DNA of 64,000 nucleotides from Rebecca billardiae RCC1528 (Eukaryota; Haptophyta): contig OZ251226.1 in NCBI GenBank assembly GCA_965240325.2, positions 2,728,001 to 2,792,000 of the forward strand, written 5' to 3'. The stretch's first letter is position 1, and every line of letters starts with the position of its first letter. Made by a program: the position numbers and the translations under genes. The notes under the pieces were generated by a model. It made no database searches. It was given only the letters and a program-made list of their open reading frames with translations, and was not told where the DNA came from. This document shows positions 19,394-29,917 of the stretch, piece after piece.

Positions 19394-20819
19394 TCAAGGC
19401 TGTGCCCAGATGGGCGCAAGCAAGTCTGCGAGGGTGAGCACGCCCAGCAGCTTCGTGCCCGCCTCGTTCACCACGGGCGCGTACCTGCGGACAGCGCGGC
19501 GCGGGCGCGGCACGGCGCGCATTGGTACACCGCAAGCGTGGCCTCCCCACCCCGCGCCAGGGACGCCCGCGCGCTGGCGTGTGACCTGTCTTGTGCGCGC
19601 AGCGGCGCGCGCGCGCACGCCAGCCGCATGGCGCGCGCGTGCGCGCACACACCTGATGTTGAACTCCAGCATCTTGTCGAGGCAATCGGTGGCGCTCGAG
19701 CCAGCCTTCGCGACGAACATCTCGTCCGGCGGCGTGAGGATCGTCGTGATCGGCTCGTTCATCGAGTGCGCGCCGCGCGCCGTGCGCTCGCCCACCGCGG
19801 CCCCGTAGCGCACGTAGTCGCGCTCCATCGCAATGCCGCGGATGCGGTCGTCGGCCGAGCGATCGACGACGACGACAAAGTTGGTCTTGTTCTGCGCCAT
19901 CTGGAGCACGGCGTCGCTGATCATCGCGCCGTGGTCGAGCGTGAACCGCTCGAGCGGGCCCACCTCTGCGTCCGCCGGGAAGCCCGCGGGCCGCACGCTC
20001 GAGTGCAGCACCGTCTCGACCGTCTCCGCAGCCCACAGCTCGCGCAGCGGCGCCCATAGCTCGCCCTCGGGCCGGAGCAGGTCGCGCACGGTGAGGATGC
20101 CGCGGAGGGTCATGTCGTCGGGCGAGACGATGGGCAGGTGACGGTACAGCTGCGCCGCGCGCCGCCCGGGCGGGACGCGCCGCGGGGCAGTCGGGGCGGT
20201 GCGGGCGGTTGAGGCTGTGCGCGCGGCGCACAGGGCGAGCGCGCAGGCAACGCGCAGGCGCGCGCGCGCGCCGCCGCACCGTCTTGCTGAGCAGGCCGAC
20301 GCAGTCGCCGACGGTGTGGTACGGCGTGACGGAGATGACGCGATCCATCGGCGTCATCATGTGGTACACCGGGTCCTTGAGCGACCAGCCCGCCAGGAAG
20401 GCCGAGCGCTCGTCCCCCGCGCCCTTGATCTTCTCAGCGCCGTAAGTGATGTACTTGTGCTCGGTGGCAACGCCGAGCACGTGGTTGCCCGCGGAGATGC
20501 TCGGGCGCACGACGACGAGAAAGCTCAGCCTCTGGTCCACCATCTGCTGGCACGCGTCGATGATGGTCGCCTGGTGGTCGATCGCGTACTTCTTGTCCTC
20601 GCGGCCGCGGAAGCTCGGCATGCGCGAGCACTCGCCGGCCTTGCCCGTCACGTGCAGCACGTTGGCGAGCGGCGTGTAGCTCCACGAGTCGTCGCACGCG
20701 AATGCACTCGGGAGCTGCATCGACACGTCCTCGTACTTGCGCGCGAACGGCAGCGTCGAGAGCAGCCGCCGCCGCCCGCCGCGGCTGATGAGCATGGCTG
20801 AGCACGACGGCCGCATCAT
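19394..20819 (-). CDS. Protein with four CBS domains
   Basis: Three exons (20819-20280, 20149-19653, 19484-19394; introns 130 and 168 nt) close in phase to 375 residues. Two CBS (Bateman) pairs are visible: CBS1 around HQATIIDACQQMVDQRLSFL, CBS2 around DPVYHMMTPMDRVISVTP, CBS3 around HGAMISDAVLQMAQNKTNF and CBS4 around SSATDCLDKMLEFNIRRYAP, each ending in a G(V/I)xTxxD-like strand. No other domain is present, so this is a stand-alone CBS protein that may bind adenine nucleotides. The basic N-terminus (ISRGGRRRLLSTLPFARKYE) looks like an organelle-targeting sequence. The 168 nt intron is a multiple of three without a stop, so retention would insert 56 residues into CBS4. Divergent from the Vps39-like gene, 78 bp away. 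Confidence 0.82.
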
Positions 20820-20897
20820 GCCGAGCGACCGACAGAATGATCGCGATGCGGGGGGGGGGGGTCGAGAGCGCGCGGACCCGCTCCGGCTGCCGTGACA
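20820..20897. promoter_or_regulatory. Very short divergent promoter region, 78 bp
   Basis: Lies between the start codons of the four-CBS gene (-) and the Vps39-like gene (+). It contains a run of ten or so G. The two 5' UTRs must be very short or overlap. Confidence 0.4.
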
Positions 20898-23800
20898 ATG
20901 GCGGCCGCATTCGGCTCGATCGAGCCATGGAGCGCGACGCCGATCGTCTCGGGCGTGCCGCTGCGCCTCGAGTCGATCGCCGTGTGGGGCGCGCGCCTCA
21001 TCGTGGGTACCACCGACGGCACGCTCCTCGTGTACGGCCCGTCCGCCGCCAAGCCAGACGCGTACGAGGTGGTGGCGATGCACAAGCAGTTTGCGCGGCG
21101 CGCGATCAGCCAGCTCGAGGTGCACGCCGAGCTGGGCGTGGTGCTCTCGCTCTCGGACGGCGCGCTGAGCGTGCACGCGCTCGAGCCGCAGCTGCGCGCG
21201 CTGGGCACCGTGCCCGCGCCCAAGGGCTGCGGCTGCTTTGCGCTCACGCGCGAGGGCGACGGCGCCGAGGTGCTGCTGGCGGCCGCCTGCCGGCGGAAAG
21301 TGCACGTGTTTCGGTGGGAGACGCGCTCGTCGAGCTTCGTCGAGCTCGCCGAGTTCGTCCTCGCCGACGCGAGCGCGCCACCGCTCAAGTCCGCCGTCTC
21401 GCACCTCACCGACGCAGTCGGCAGCGCCGCGAGCGCGGCAGGCAGCGGCTCGATCGGCTCGAGTCTCTCCGCGCTCAAGGGCGCGGGCGGCGGCGGCGGC
21501 GGCGGCGAGGGCGCGGGCGGCGCGGGCGGCTCGGGCAGCGGCGGGGGCGCGACCCTCGCGACGATGCTCATCTGGCTCGCCGAACCGCGCGGCGCGCGCG
21601 AGCTCCTCGTCGGCACGCGCCGCGAGTATTGGCACTGGCGCCTGGGCGGGGCGGACGAGGCGGTGGGCGGCGCGGGCGCGGCCGGCGCTGCACCGGGCGG
21701 CGGCGCGGCTCGGAGCGCGGGGTCGCAGGGCGCGGCGCGCCTCCTGTTCCGCTTCGCCAAGCCCGCTCCGCCCGTCGGCGCGCGCATGGCCCCGGGCGAG
21801 GCGCTGCTCGTGCAGGAGCGCGACGGCACCTTCATCGGGCTGCGCGGAGAGTTCACGCGCCCGTCTGGGCTGTACCTGCGCACGCCGCCCGTTCTGCTGG
21901 CGTACACGCCGCCGTACGTGCTCACGGTCGTGCCGCCGGGCGGCGGCGGCGCCGCCGGGGCGGCGCCGGGCTCCGCCGCCGCGCCCGCCGCGCCGGGCGG
22001 CTCCGCGGCATTCTCTGTCGAGGTGCGGCTGCTGCACACGCACGCGCTCGTGGCGGCACTGCCGCTGCCGCAGCCCGCGGCGGCGGGCGGCGGCGGCGGC
22101 GGCGCGTCGCACATGTTGCTGTGGCCCGCCGCGCCGCCCGCGCCCTCTGCCGCCGCCGGCGGCGGCGGCGGCGGCGGCGGGGGCGCCTCCGCCGCGCCTC
22201 CGCACGCCGTGCTCGTCGCGACGCCGAGCGCGCTCCTGCTGCTCCGCCCGCTGCCGATGCGGACGCTCGTGCGCTCGCTCGCGCGCGCCGACCGCTTCGA
22301 GGCGGCCATGCTGCTGTGCGAGAGTGTGCACGGGCCCACGCCGCCCGCGGCGCGCGCGACGCGCGCGCGGATCGAGCGGCTGCGCGCGTACGCGCTGCTG
22401 CGCGCCGAGCGGTACGACGAGGCCGCCGTCGCGCTGCTCGACGCGCGCGCGCCTCCGCTCGAGGTTCTCTCGCTCTACCCGCGGCTGCTGCCCGCGCGCG
22501 TGCGCCCGTTGCGCGTGCGAGTCAGGCTGGGCGCGGCCGCGGCCGAGGGCGGCGGGGCGGAGGGCGGCGGGGCCGGCGCGGGCGCGGGCGCGGAGGCGGG
22601 CGGGAGCGGCCCAAGAAGGGACGCCATGCGCGCTGGCTCGTCTGGCACGGCGGTGCCGGCCGCCGCATCGACGGCGGAGACGGCGGCCGGCGCAGATTCA
22701 GCCGCAGACACGCACACGGCCGCGGCGGCGGCTGAGGCGGCGGCGGCTGAGGCGGCGGCGGCTGAGGCGGCGGCGGCTGAGGACGTGGAGGACAGCTTCG
22801 AGGTGGCGCCGATCAAGCCGAGCTCGACGCAGCAGACGGTGGCGTTGTACTCGGCGCTGCGCGCGTACCTCGAGGCGGCAAGGCGCTCGCCCGAGCTCCT
22901 GCCGCCACTGCCCACCGCTGCGGAGCCGAGCGCACGCGACAGCGGCGCCGCGGCCGCCGCCGGTGCCGCGCCCGCAGTGCCGGGCGGCGCTGAGGCGGAG
23001 CTGGCGCGGCGCTGCGTGGACACGGCGCTGTTCAAGGTGCTGCTCTCGATCGACCAGCCGGCAGTGCGCCCGCTGCTGCAGCAGGCACGCGCGCCGACGA
23101 GCGCCCGCCTGCCGCCAGCTGCGCCGCGCGCACCCGCGCGCGTGCTCACTCACACGGCCTGCCTGCCGCCCGCGGCGCGTGCGGTGCCCGCGCGCGCGCC
23201 CCGCGCCGCCGCGCGCGCACAGCCGACGACGCTCGACGTGGCGGAGGCGGAGGCGATCCTGCTGCGCTTCAGCAAGCACGCCGAGCTCGTCGCGCTCTAC
23301 CAGGCGCGCGGGCTGCACTCGCACGCGCTCGCGCTGCTCGCCGCCCTCGGCGGAGCGCCGGGCGCACCGACGGAGTTTGCGCCGAGCGCGGGCACCCCGG
23401 TCGCGGTCGACGCGGCGGCGGCGGCGGCCGAGCTGCGCGGCGTGGGCGCGACGGTGAGCTACCTCCGGACCCTCGGCCCCGCGCATCTGGACACGGTGCT
23501 GCAGTGGGCGCGCTGGCCCGTGCAGGCGGCGCCGGAAGACGCGCTGCGCATCTTTGCCGACGAGGGCGGCGGCGCGGCCGCGCCACGGCCGGCGCGCGCG
23601 CCGCTGCCCGCTGAGCCTGTCTTCGCCTTCCTCGCGCAGCACGGCTCGCGCGCCCTCGCGATGAGATTCCTCGAGCGCGCGCTGCGCCCGGCGGACGCGC
23701 AGCCGGCCGGCGGCGCCGACGCGCGCGGCGGCGCCCCGCGCGCGGGGAGCGGCGCCGACAGCGGCAGCCGGCACGACGGCAGCGGCTCGCGCGCCGCCGC

Positions 23801-25038
23801 CGCCGCCGCGTCGGAGGAGGCGGCGCGGCTCGCTCGGCTGCACGACGAGCTGGCGCGCTCCTACCTGCAGCGGATCTGCGAGCTGGCGGCGGGCGGCGGG
23901 GAGGGGCGGGGGCACGCGCCGAGCGCGGAGGGCGCGCCCGCGCCGGAGGCCGGCGGGCCGGCGCAGCACCCGCCGCGCGGGCGGCAGCACGAGGCGGACG
24001 AGCTGCGCGCCGTGCGCGCGCGCTGCCGGAACTTTCTGGAAACGTCGCGCACGTACGACGCAGAGGCTCTGCTGGCCGCCTTCTCGGCGCGCGCCGCCGG
24101 TGAGGAGGGCGGTGTCGACGCGCGGACGGCGCATGTGCTCGCGCATGAGCGCGCCTTGCTGCTGCGCCGGCTCGGGCGGCACGAGGCCGCCCTGCGCGTG
24201 CTGCTCGACGAGCTTGGTGATCGCGAGGCCGCCGATGTGCGCGCCGCGCGCCGCCGCGCGCCGCCGCGTTCACGCGCCGCGAGGGCCCCGCGCGAGAGCG
24301 CGCACGCCGCTGCTCACAGCCCCGCGCCCCGTGCGCATGCTCGCGCCCCTGTGCGCGCAGGCCTACTGCCTCGCAGTCGACTCTGCCGGCTCGGCCGACG
24401 CAGCCGACGAGCCGCCGGCGGCGCCGGTGGCAGGCACCGAGGCCGAGGGCGCGGGCGCGGACGCAGCGCAAGGCGCGGGCGCAGACGCGCCCGCGCGCGC
24501 GCTCAGGCGCGCGGGCGCTCACGACGCGCTGCTCCGCGTGCTGCTGCGGCCGAGCGACGGCGGCGCGCCCGACGTGGAGGCCGCGCTGGCGGTGCTCCGC
24601 GCGCACGCCGCGCACGTCGACGCGGACGCCGCGCTGCGCCTGCTGCCCGCTGAGACGCCGCTCGCCCTCGTCTCCGGCTGGCTGCAGGGTGTGATGCGGC
24701 TGAGCGCGCACCAGACGCGCGCGCAGAGGGTTGCGCGCAGCATGCACAAGGCGGAGACGCTGCGGCTGCGCGCCGCGCTGGGCGAGGCGCGCGCGCGCTC
24801 GGTGCTCGTCAAGGCGGACACGCTGTGCGGCGTGTGCGCCAAGCCGATCAAGAGCGCCGCCTTCTGGGCGTACCCGAACGGCGTGGTCGTGCACGCGTGG
24901 TGCATGGCGCACGATCCGGACCCGCACGTGTGCCCCGTCACGCGCGAGGACTTCCGCAGGCGCGCGGCGGCGGTGAGGTCGGCGGGGCTCGGCGTGGCGC
25001 GCGCGGGCGCGCCGCCGGCGTTTGGCTTCCCCGGCTGA
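20898..25038 (+). CDS. Vps39/Vam6-like HOPS/CORVET subunit
   Basis: The model is 20898-23084, 23223-24236 and 24361-25038, giving 1,292 residues. The start is the ATG of MAAAFGSIEPW. The N-terminal third is a citron-homology beta-propeller (PLRLESIAVWGARLIVGTT, HVFRWE, RGARELLVGT). The middle is helical repeat sequence (LLLCESVHG-type helices, RIERLRAYALLRAERYDEAA, KHAELVALYQARGLHSHAL). The C-terminus has the Vps39 zinc-finger-like signature CGVCAKPIKSAAFWAYPNG followed by VVHAWC. This is the subunit that tethers late-endosome/vacuole membranes through Rab7-type GTPases. Ala/Gly-rich inserts expand it beyond the usual 850-900 residues. The 23085-23222 intron would be GC-AG and is a multiple of three, so it is uncertain; the last intron (124 nt, gtgcgc...gcgcag) is clear. 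Confidence 0.82.
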
Positions 25039-25396
25039 GGCAGGCCGCCACCCGCCGGGCCAGGCGTGGCCGCCCCGCGTGGGGTGGCGTCGAGCTGCAA
25101 GTGCGTGCCGCTGCGCCTGCGGCCCACAGCCCGAGTGTCGTCTCTGCCGCTCTGCCCGTCTGGTGAGCAGACTGAGTGAGCGGAGAGTAGAGTGGCGTCA
25201 CAGGCACAGCGGCCTGGTCCCCAGGCCCAGGCGGCCAGGCCAGGGGCTGTGGCGCCGCTGATGAGTGCCTATGACTGGCGGCTGCGTGTGCGCAACGTTA
25301 GGCTTGTCGTCGTACAGCAGTAACTAGCTACTGAAGACTTACCCGTATTTAGTCGATACTGGTATAGGGCTTATTACTTGTACGGCGCGCAAAAAA
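25039..25396. other. Intergenic spacer, 358 bp
   Basis: 3' flank of the Vps39-like gene and 5' flank of the dioxygenase-like gene. A poly-A run (aaaaaaa) abuts the next start codon. No gene seen. Confidence 0.6.
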
Positions 25397-26500
25397 ATGG
25401 CGGGCCCGGGCGGGACGGCCGTTTGTCCGGCGCGGCATGCGCTGCTGCTGGCGGCGGTGCTGTGCGGCGGCGGCCGCGCACGCGCGGCCGACGGGCCCTC
25501 AGATGAGCCGTGGAGCTTTGCCATCGACGCGCCCGACTGGCGCGAGCCGGACTGGTCGGCGCTCGATCGGCTCGGCTTTGTCGTCGTGCGCGGCTGGGTC
25601 CGCGCAGACGTGGCGGCGTGGAGCCGGCGGCTGGGCGACAACTGGGTGAGGAACGTGCTCGCGACCGCGGTGCCCGGCACGTACGCACCGCCCGTGCCCG
25701 CGATGGCGAGCACCGAGGCGGCGGTCCTCAGGCTCCTCCGCGCGATCCGCGCGTCGCCGCGCACGCCGCTGCGGCCGGACACGATCGTCCACTTCGACAT
25801 CGAGCGGCCGCGCGGCTACCCGCCGACGCGGCCCAACTGCACGGCGGGCATGAGCCTCTACTTTCACAACGGCCTGCCCCCCGCCGCCTCCGGCGTGCGC
25901 CCCCAACCCAAGTACGCCTTCCACACCGACACGCTGCCGTCGTGGGGCCGCTTCATGCCGCCGCGCGGCGGCGCCGACCTGCTCAACCTCTACCTGCCCG
26001 TGCTCAAGCCGAGCAAGGAGGACAGCAACCTGGTCCTGCTGCCCTGGGCGGCGGTGCCCGACGCCGATCGCCGGTGGCTCGAAGGCCGCCTCGGCCGCAT
26101 CTACCTCCCCGAGCGCAACGGCTCCTCGTGGCTCTTTGAGAAGCACGACATGAGCTGCACGCGCACAGTGCAGCCCACGGGCCGGAGGCTGCCGGGCGCC
26201 CTCTTCGCGCGGAGCGTGTCGCCCTCGCTGGCGGCCGGTGACATGCTCATCGTGCGGGGCGACACGCTGCACAAGTCGGGGCACAGCGACCCGACGCGCT
26301 TCCGGCTCGCGCTCTCGATGCGCGCGAGCGCGCGCACGTTCGAGGCCGGCGAGCGCGCGATGGGGCGGCGCGCCGTGTGCATGAAGCGCACCGGCCGGCC
26401 CTACCCCAAGGTCACGTGCGTGCAGGGCGGGCGCGCGCTCGTGCGGGACAGGGGCTACGCCAGCCAAGCCGACCTCATCCTCGACGACTACGCGCGCTAG
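25397..26500 (+). CDS. Secreted 2OG/Fe(II) dioxygenase-like protein
   Basis: Single-exon ORF of 367 residues with a clear signal peptide (HALLLAAVLCGGGRARA). A metal HxD is seen in FHTDTL (His176, Asp178). A distal His lies in GDTLHKSGH (His292) and is followed by RFRLALSMR, which supplies the Arg expected for 2-oxoglutarate binding. Between them LLNLYLPVLKP and EDSNLVLLPW fit the jelly-roll strands of PhyH-like enzymes. It may hydroxylate a protein or small molecule in the secretory pathway. A second putative secreted dioxygenase lies at 17222-18682; outside the metal motifs I see little similarity between the two. Confidence 0.7.
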   Translation: MAGPGGTAVCPARHALLLAAVLCGGGRARAADGPSDEPWSFAIDAPDWREPDWSALDRLGFVVVRGWVRADVAAWSRRLGDNWVRNVLATAVPGTYAPPVPAMASTEAAVLRLLRAIRASPRTPLRPDTIVHFDIERPRGYPPTRPNCTAGMSLYFHNGLPPAASGVRPQPKYAFHTDTLPSWGRFMPPRGGADLLNLYLPVLKPSKEDSNLVLLPWAAVPDADRRWLEGRLGRIYLPERNGSSWLFEKHDMSCTRTVQPTGRRLPGALFARSVSPSLAAGDMLIVRGDTLHKSGHSDPTRFRLALSMRASARTFEAGERAMGRRAVCMKRTGRPYPKVTCVQGGRALVRDRGYASQADLILDDYAR

Positions 26501-26674
26501 CGGCGCCAAGTGGCGGCCGGTGCCGACTCTGATGGTGATGAGACGACTACTGGGGGCACAGTCCCCGACCGCAACATCGGCCCGCCGCAGCGTGAGCGGG
26601 GCGGTACACGACATTTGTCAAGGCTCCGCGCGAGATAAATGCTTTTGATTTTTGGTCGACTACTCGATGCCGCA

Positions 26675-26767
26675 AGTAACGGACCGCTATACCATATATA
26701 TACCGTGCGAGAACTGTGACGACGAGTAAACGGACCGCTATACCATATATATACCGTGCGAGAACGA
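26675..26767 (+). repeat. Two direct copies of a ~45 bp unit
   Basis: The segment cggaccgctataccatata... through accgtgcgagaac occurs twice, about 55 bp apart, each copy preceded by gtaa. Confidence 0.8.
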
Positions 26768-26962
26768 CGCGAGTAATAAAATTTGCTCATCAGATGATGG
26801 CGGCGCTTGATGCTAAACTAACCGTATGACTAGTCCGTACTAAGTCTCTCGTCACGTACGTTCTCTGCTGCTTAGCTGCTCTCTCTCATCCGTCTAAATC
26901 TGATGCGCGCTCTCTCTCAGTCTCTACTACCGTAGCTACTCTCCGACACCGTTGATAGGCTG

Positions 26963-27080
<118 letters not shown>

Positions 27081-27831
27081 TCACTACTTACTGTCTTAAA
27101 CCGCTGTCTGTGAGTACTGAGTGTGACTCGGACTACTGTCAGTTTAAGCTACTGACTGAGACTCGGTAACTAAGTGTAAGTGTCCGGGCGTAGCCTCTGG
27201 CGCTACAGACAGCTAGCACGGAGTATACGACGTACTCGGTAGCAGCTGCTAAGACTATAAGTATAACATGCACAGCAGTGGCTGCCAGAGTACAGTACAG
27301 TCGTAGGCTACTCATCAGCTCATCGATCGTCATATGCAGGCCTCCGCCGTTCCCGTAAAGTGCCGGCATCATGGATGATCATCAAATCATCATGACGACG
27401 AGTTGAATCATCATCGCATCATCACGCTTCGAACAGCGCCACACCGAAGACACGGACGCTCGTGGTCGGTTATCGAAACGGCGAGGCGTCCGCACGGCAT
27501 AGGATTCACTGAGTACAAATGGCATATGCGAGTGAGTACTTCTCCACACATTCTTGTAGGTTGCCCTAGGAGGCCGGTTTGTATGAAAGTAATCCGCCCC
27601 ACGGCCACATACAAAGAATCGAGATCGCGCGCGCGAACAATATGTCCTATTTGCCAATACGGTAGAAGAGTCGGGGCGGGGGGAGCATCAGGTAAATAAA
27701 GCAGTGTGTTGTGCGTCAGCAGAATGAGTGACTACTGACTAGTGAGAATGCATCACCGTAGTATATCATGTAGTCATCACATCATCGCGGCACATCAGTC
27801 GATATCTAATATAAGTCGACTCTACGACTCG

Positions 27832-27932
<101 letters not shown>

Positions 27933-28099
27933 GTACGTACGTTATTGGGCGCACGTCGGGGCCTAGGCTGCGCCTGCGCCCGCTAGGCTCGGCCAGTCAA
28001 TGGCAGCCTGAGCCTGGCTGCCAGGTCGTAGTCGAGGTGGCGGGCCGGCCCCCCGGAGGACCGCTGCTTGGTCGTTCGCGTGCAAAACCGCCGATCTGC

Positions 28100-29731
28100 T
28101 CAGCAACGGTCCACGTCCATGGCACTCGTCCCACCACCGCTCCTGCTGCCGCCGTCGCGCTCGCAGGCGCCGTCATCCGCTGCCGCAGTGGCACCCGCAT
28201 CGCCGCCGCTGGATGCCTCCGCGCGGGCGCCTTCGGCACGGCCGATGCGCACACGCGGCCCGTCGCGGGAGCACTCGCCGGTCGGCTCGACCTCCAGTCC
28301 CATCCGCCGGACCATGCGCTCGCGGTACGCCCTGGTCAGTCCGCCGCCCTCGTGCGCGTGCGACCACTCCGCCACCGTGCCGTCAAACGAGCAGCTGAGC
28401 AGCTGCATCTCATGCGGGTGCCACGAGCACGCGCGCACCGGCGCGCGGTGGAAGTGGAGCGTGTCGACGGCGCGGCCGTCGAGCACGTCGTACACGTGGA
28501 TCACGCCGTCCTGCGAGCCCGTGTACACGTACCGCTGCGCGGTCGTCGGCTCGGGCGAGAAGGCGCAGCGCACGAGCGTCTCGAGCACGCGGTGGCCGCA
28601 GCAGCGCAGGAGGGAGACGTCGTGCGGGTGGCGCGCGGCGCTCGGCTCCGCGCCGCCGGGCCACTCCTGCCAGCGGTAGTCCCACGCGTACGCGCGCGGC
28701 ACGTGCGGCAGCGCGGCGTGCTCGCGCGCCGAGAGCATCTTGCGCACGTCCCACAGCCGCAGCGTCTGGTCCTTGCCGTTCGTCGCGGCGAGGCGGCCGT
28801 CGGCGCGCGCGGCCACAGACGTGAGGCCGTCGGTGTGGCCCGGCAGCACGCCCGCGGCGCAGCTGTGGGCGCGCGCGTCCCACAGCTTGAGCAGCCGGTC
28901 GTCGGACGCGGTGAAGAGCAGCTGGCCGGATGCGTCGGCGAACGCCACCGCGTTCACGTCGTCGGCGTGCAGCCGCGCGAGCTGCGTCAGCGAGCGCCGC
29001 TCAATGTCCAGGATGCGCGCGCTGCCGTCGTTCGCGCCTACCGCGAGCGTGCGCCCGTCCGCGGAGGCGGCGACGGACCACACGCCGAGCGCGTCGTGCT
29101 CCGCCGCGTTCCGCGCGACGCACAGCGAGTCGTACCCCTCGCCCACGCCGTGTTGCGCGTCCGCGCCCGCGGCCGTGCGCCGCTCAGCCCCGGGCGGCTC
29201 GGTGCGCCCCAGCTGCACCAGCTGCAGCTCAGACGAGATCGTCGAGAGCGCGAGCAGCCGACGGTCGGGCGTGGTGGCCGTGTCCGTGACCGTCCAGCAG
29301 AGGTCGGGAACGCGGATGTCTCGCACCAGCCGCCACGTCTGCGTGTCGTACACGCGCACGCGCCTGTCCTGGAAGCCGACGATAAGCAGCGCGCCGTCGG
29401 CCGAGTGCTCGCACGTGTACGCACGGCTCTCCATCGCGTCGACGAGGCGGAGGCCGCGGTTGGGGCGGAAGGCGGCGAGCGTGCGCACGCGCTCGCCGCG
29501 GCTCAGCCCACCGCACACCCGCCCCAAGCCCTCCGTCCGCCCACGCATCCCGATCGCGCGGTCGCTGAGCATGCGGTGCAGCGAACAGAGCTTGTTGGCG
29601 ATGGGGCACGAATGCCCGCGCGGCGCGCCCGAGTCGAGGAGCAGCTTCTGGCCCAGATCAGTGCCCTGCAAGGTGATCGGCACATCCTGCCCCGATGACT
29701 CCTGCCGGTACGCCGCGCGCGTGCGCACCAT
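28100..29731 (-). CDS. DCAF11/WDR23-like WD40 protein (CUL4-DDB1 substrate receptor)
   Basis: Single-exon ORF; I start it at the ATG at 29731 (MVRTRAAYRQESSGQD), giving 543 residues. Seven or so WD40 repeats are visible, e.g. SRAYTCEHSADGALLIVGF, GANDGSARILDI, FTASDDRLLKLWDARAH, GKDQTLRLWDVRKM, YTGSQDGVIHVYDVLDG and SCSFDGTVAEW. The pairs GHTDGLTSVAARADGRL with KDQTLRLWDVRKM, followed by AWDYRWQEWPGG, are hallmarks of the WDR23/LEC14B family, whose members act as DDB1-CUL4 adaptors that target stress regulators for ubiquitination. The LWDVRKM motif fits the DDB1-binding WDxR box. The C-terminus is Gly/Ala/Asp-rich and probably disordered. Divergent from the GHMP-like gene. Confidence 0.85.
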   Translation of the reverse strand: MVRTRAAYRQESSGQDVPITLQGTDLGQKLLLDSGAPRGHSCPIANKLCSLHRMLSDRAIGMRGRTEGLGRVCGGLSRGERVRTLAAFRPNRGLRLVDAMESRAYTCEHSADGALLIVGFQDRRVRVYDTQTWRLVRDIRVPDLCWTVTDTATTPDRRLLALSTISSELQLVQLGRTEPPGAERRTAAGADAQHGVGEGYDSLCVARNAAEHDALGVWSVAASADGRTLAVGANDGSARILDIERRSLTQLARLHADDVNAVAFADASGQLLFTASDDRLLKLWDARAHSCAAGVLPGHTDGLTSVAARADGRLAATNGKDQTLRLWDVRKMLSAREHAALPHVPRAYAWDYRWQEWPGGAEPSAARHPHDVSLLRCCGHRVLETLVRCAFSPEPTTAQRYVYTGSQDGVIHVYDVLDGRAVDTLHFHRAPVRACSWHPHEMQLLSCSFDGTVAEWSHAHEGGGLTRAYRERMVRRMGLEVEPTGECSRDGPRVRIGRAEGARAEASSGGDAGATAAADDGACERDGGSRSGGGTSAMDVDRC

Positions 29732-29917
29732 CGCCGTCGCGCAGCGTCTCGGCCCCACTCTCGGCGAACAGCGCCGGCCACTGCTGTTGCTGGCGAATCA
29801 TCGACGAATCTGGGTAGCCGTCGCTTTTTCGGGCGACGTGCAAGATTTGACCGGCTACGAATAATGATGAGACGAAAATAGCGCGCGCGCATCGGATCGT
29901 CATCTCACGCGTCAAGC
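29732..29917. promoter_or_regulatory. Shared divergent promoter region, 186 bp
   Basis: Lies between the DCAF11-like (-) and GHMP-like (+) start codons. The half nearer the GHMP-like gene is AT-richer (tacgaataatgatgagac). Confidence 0.35.
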
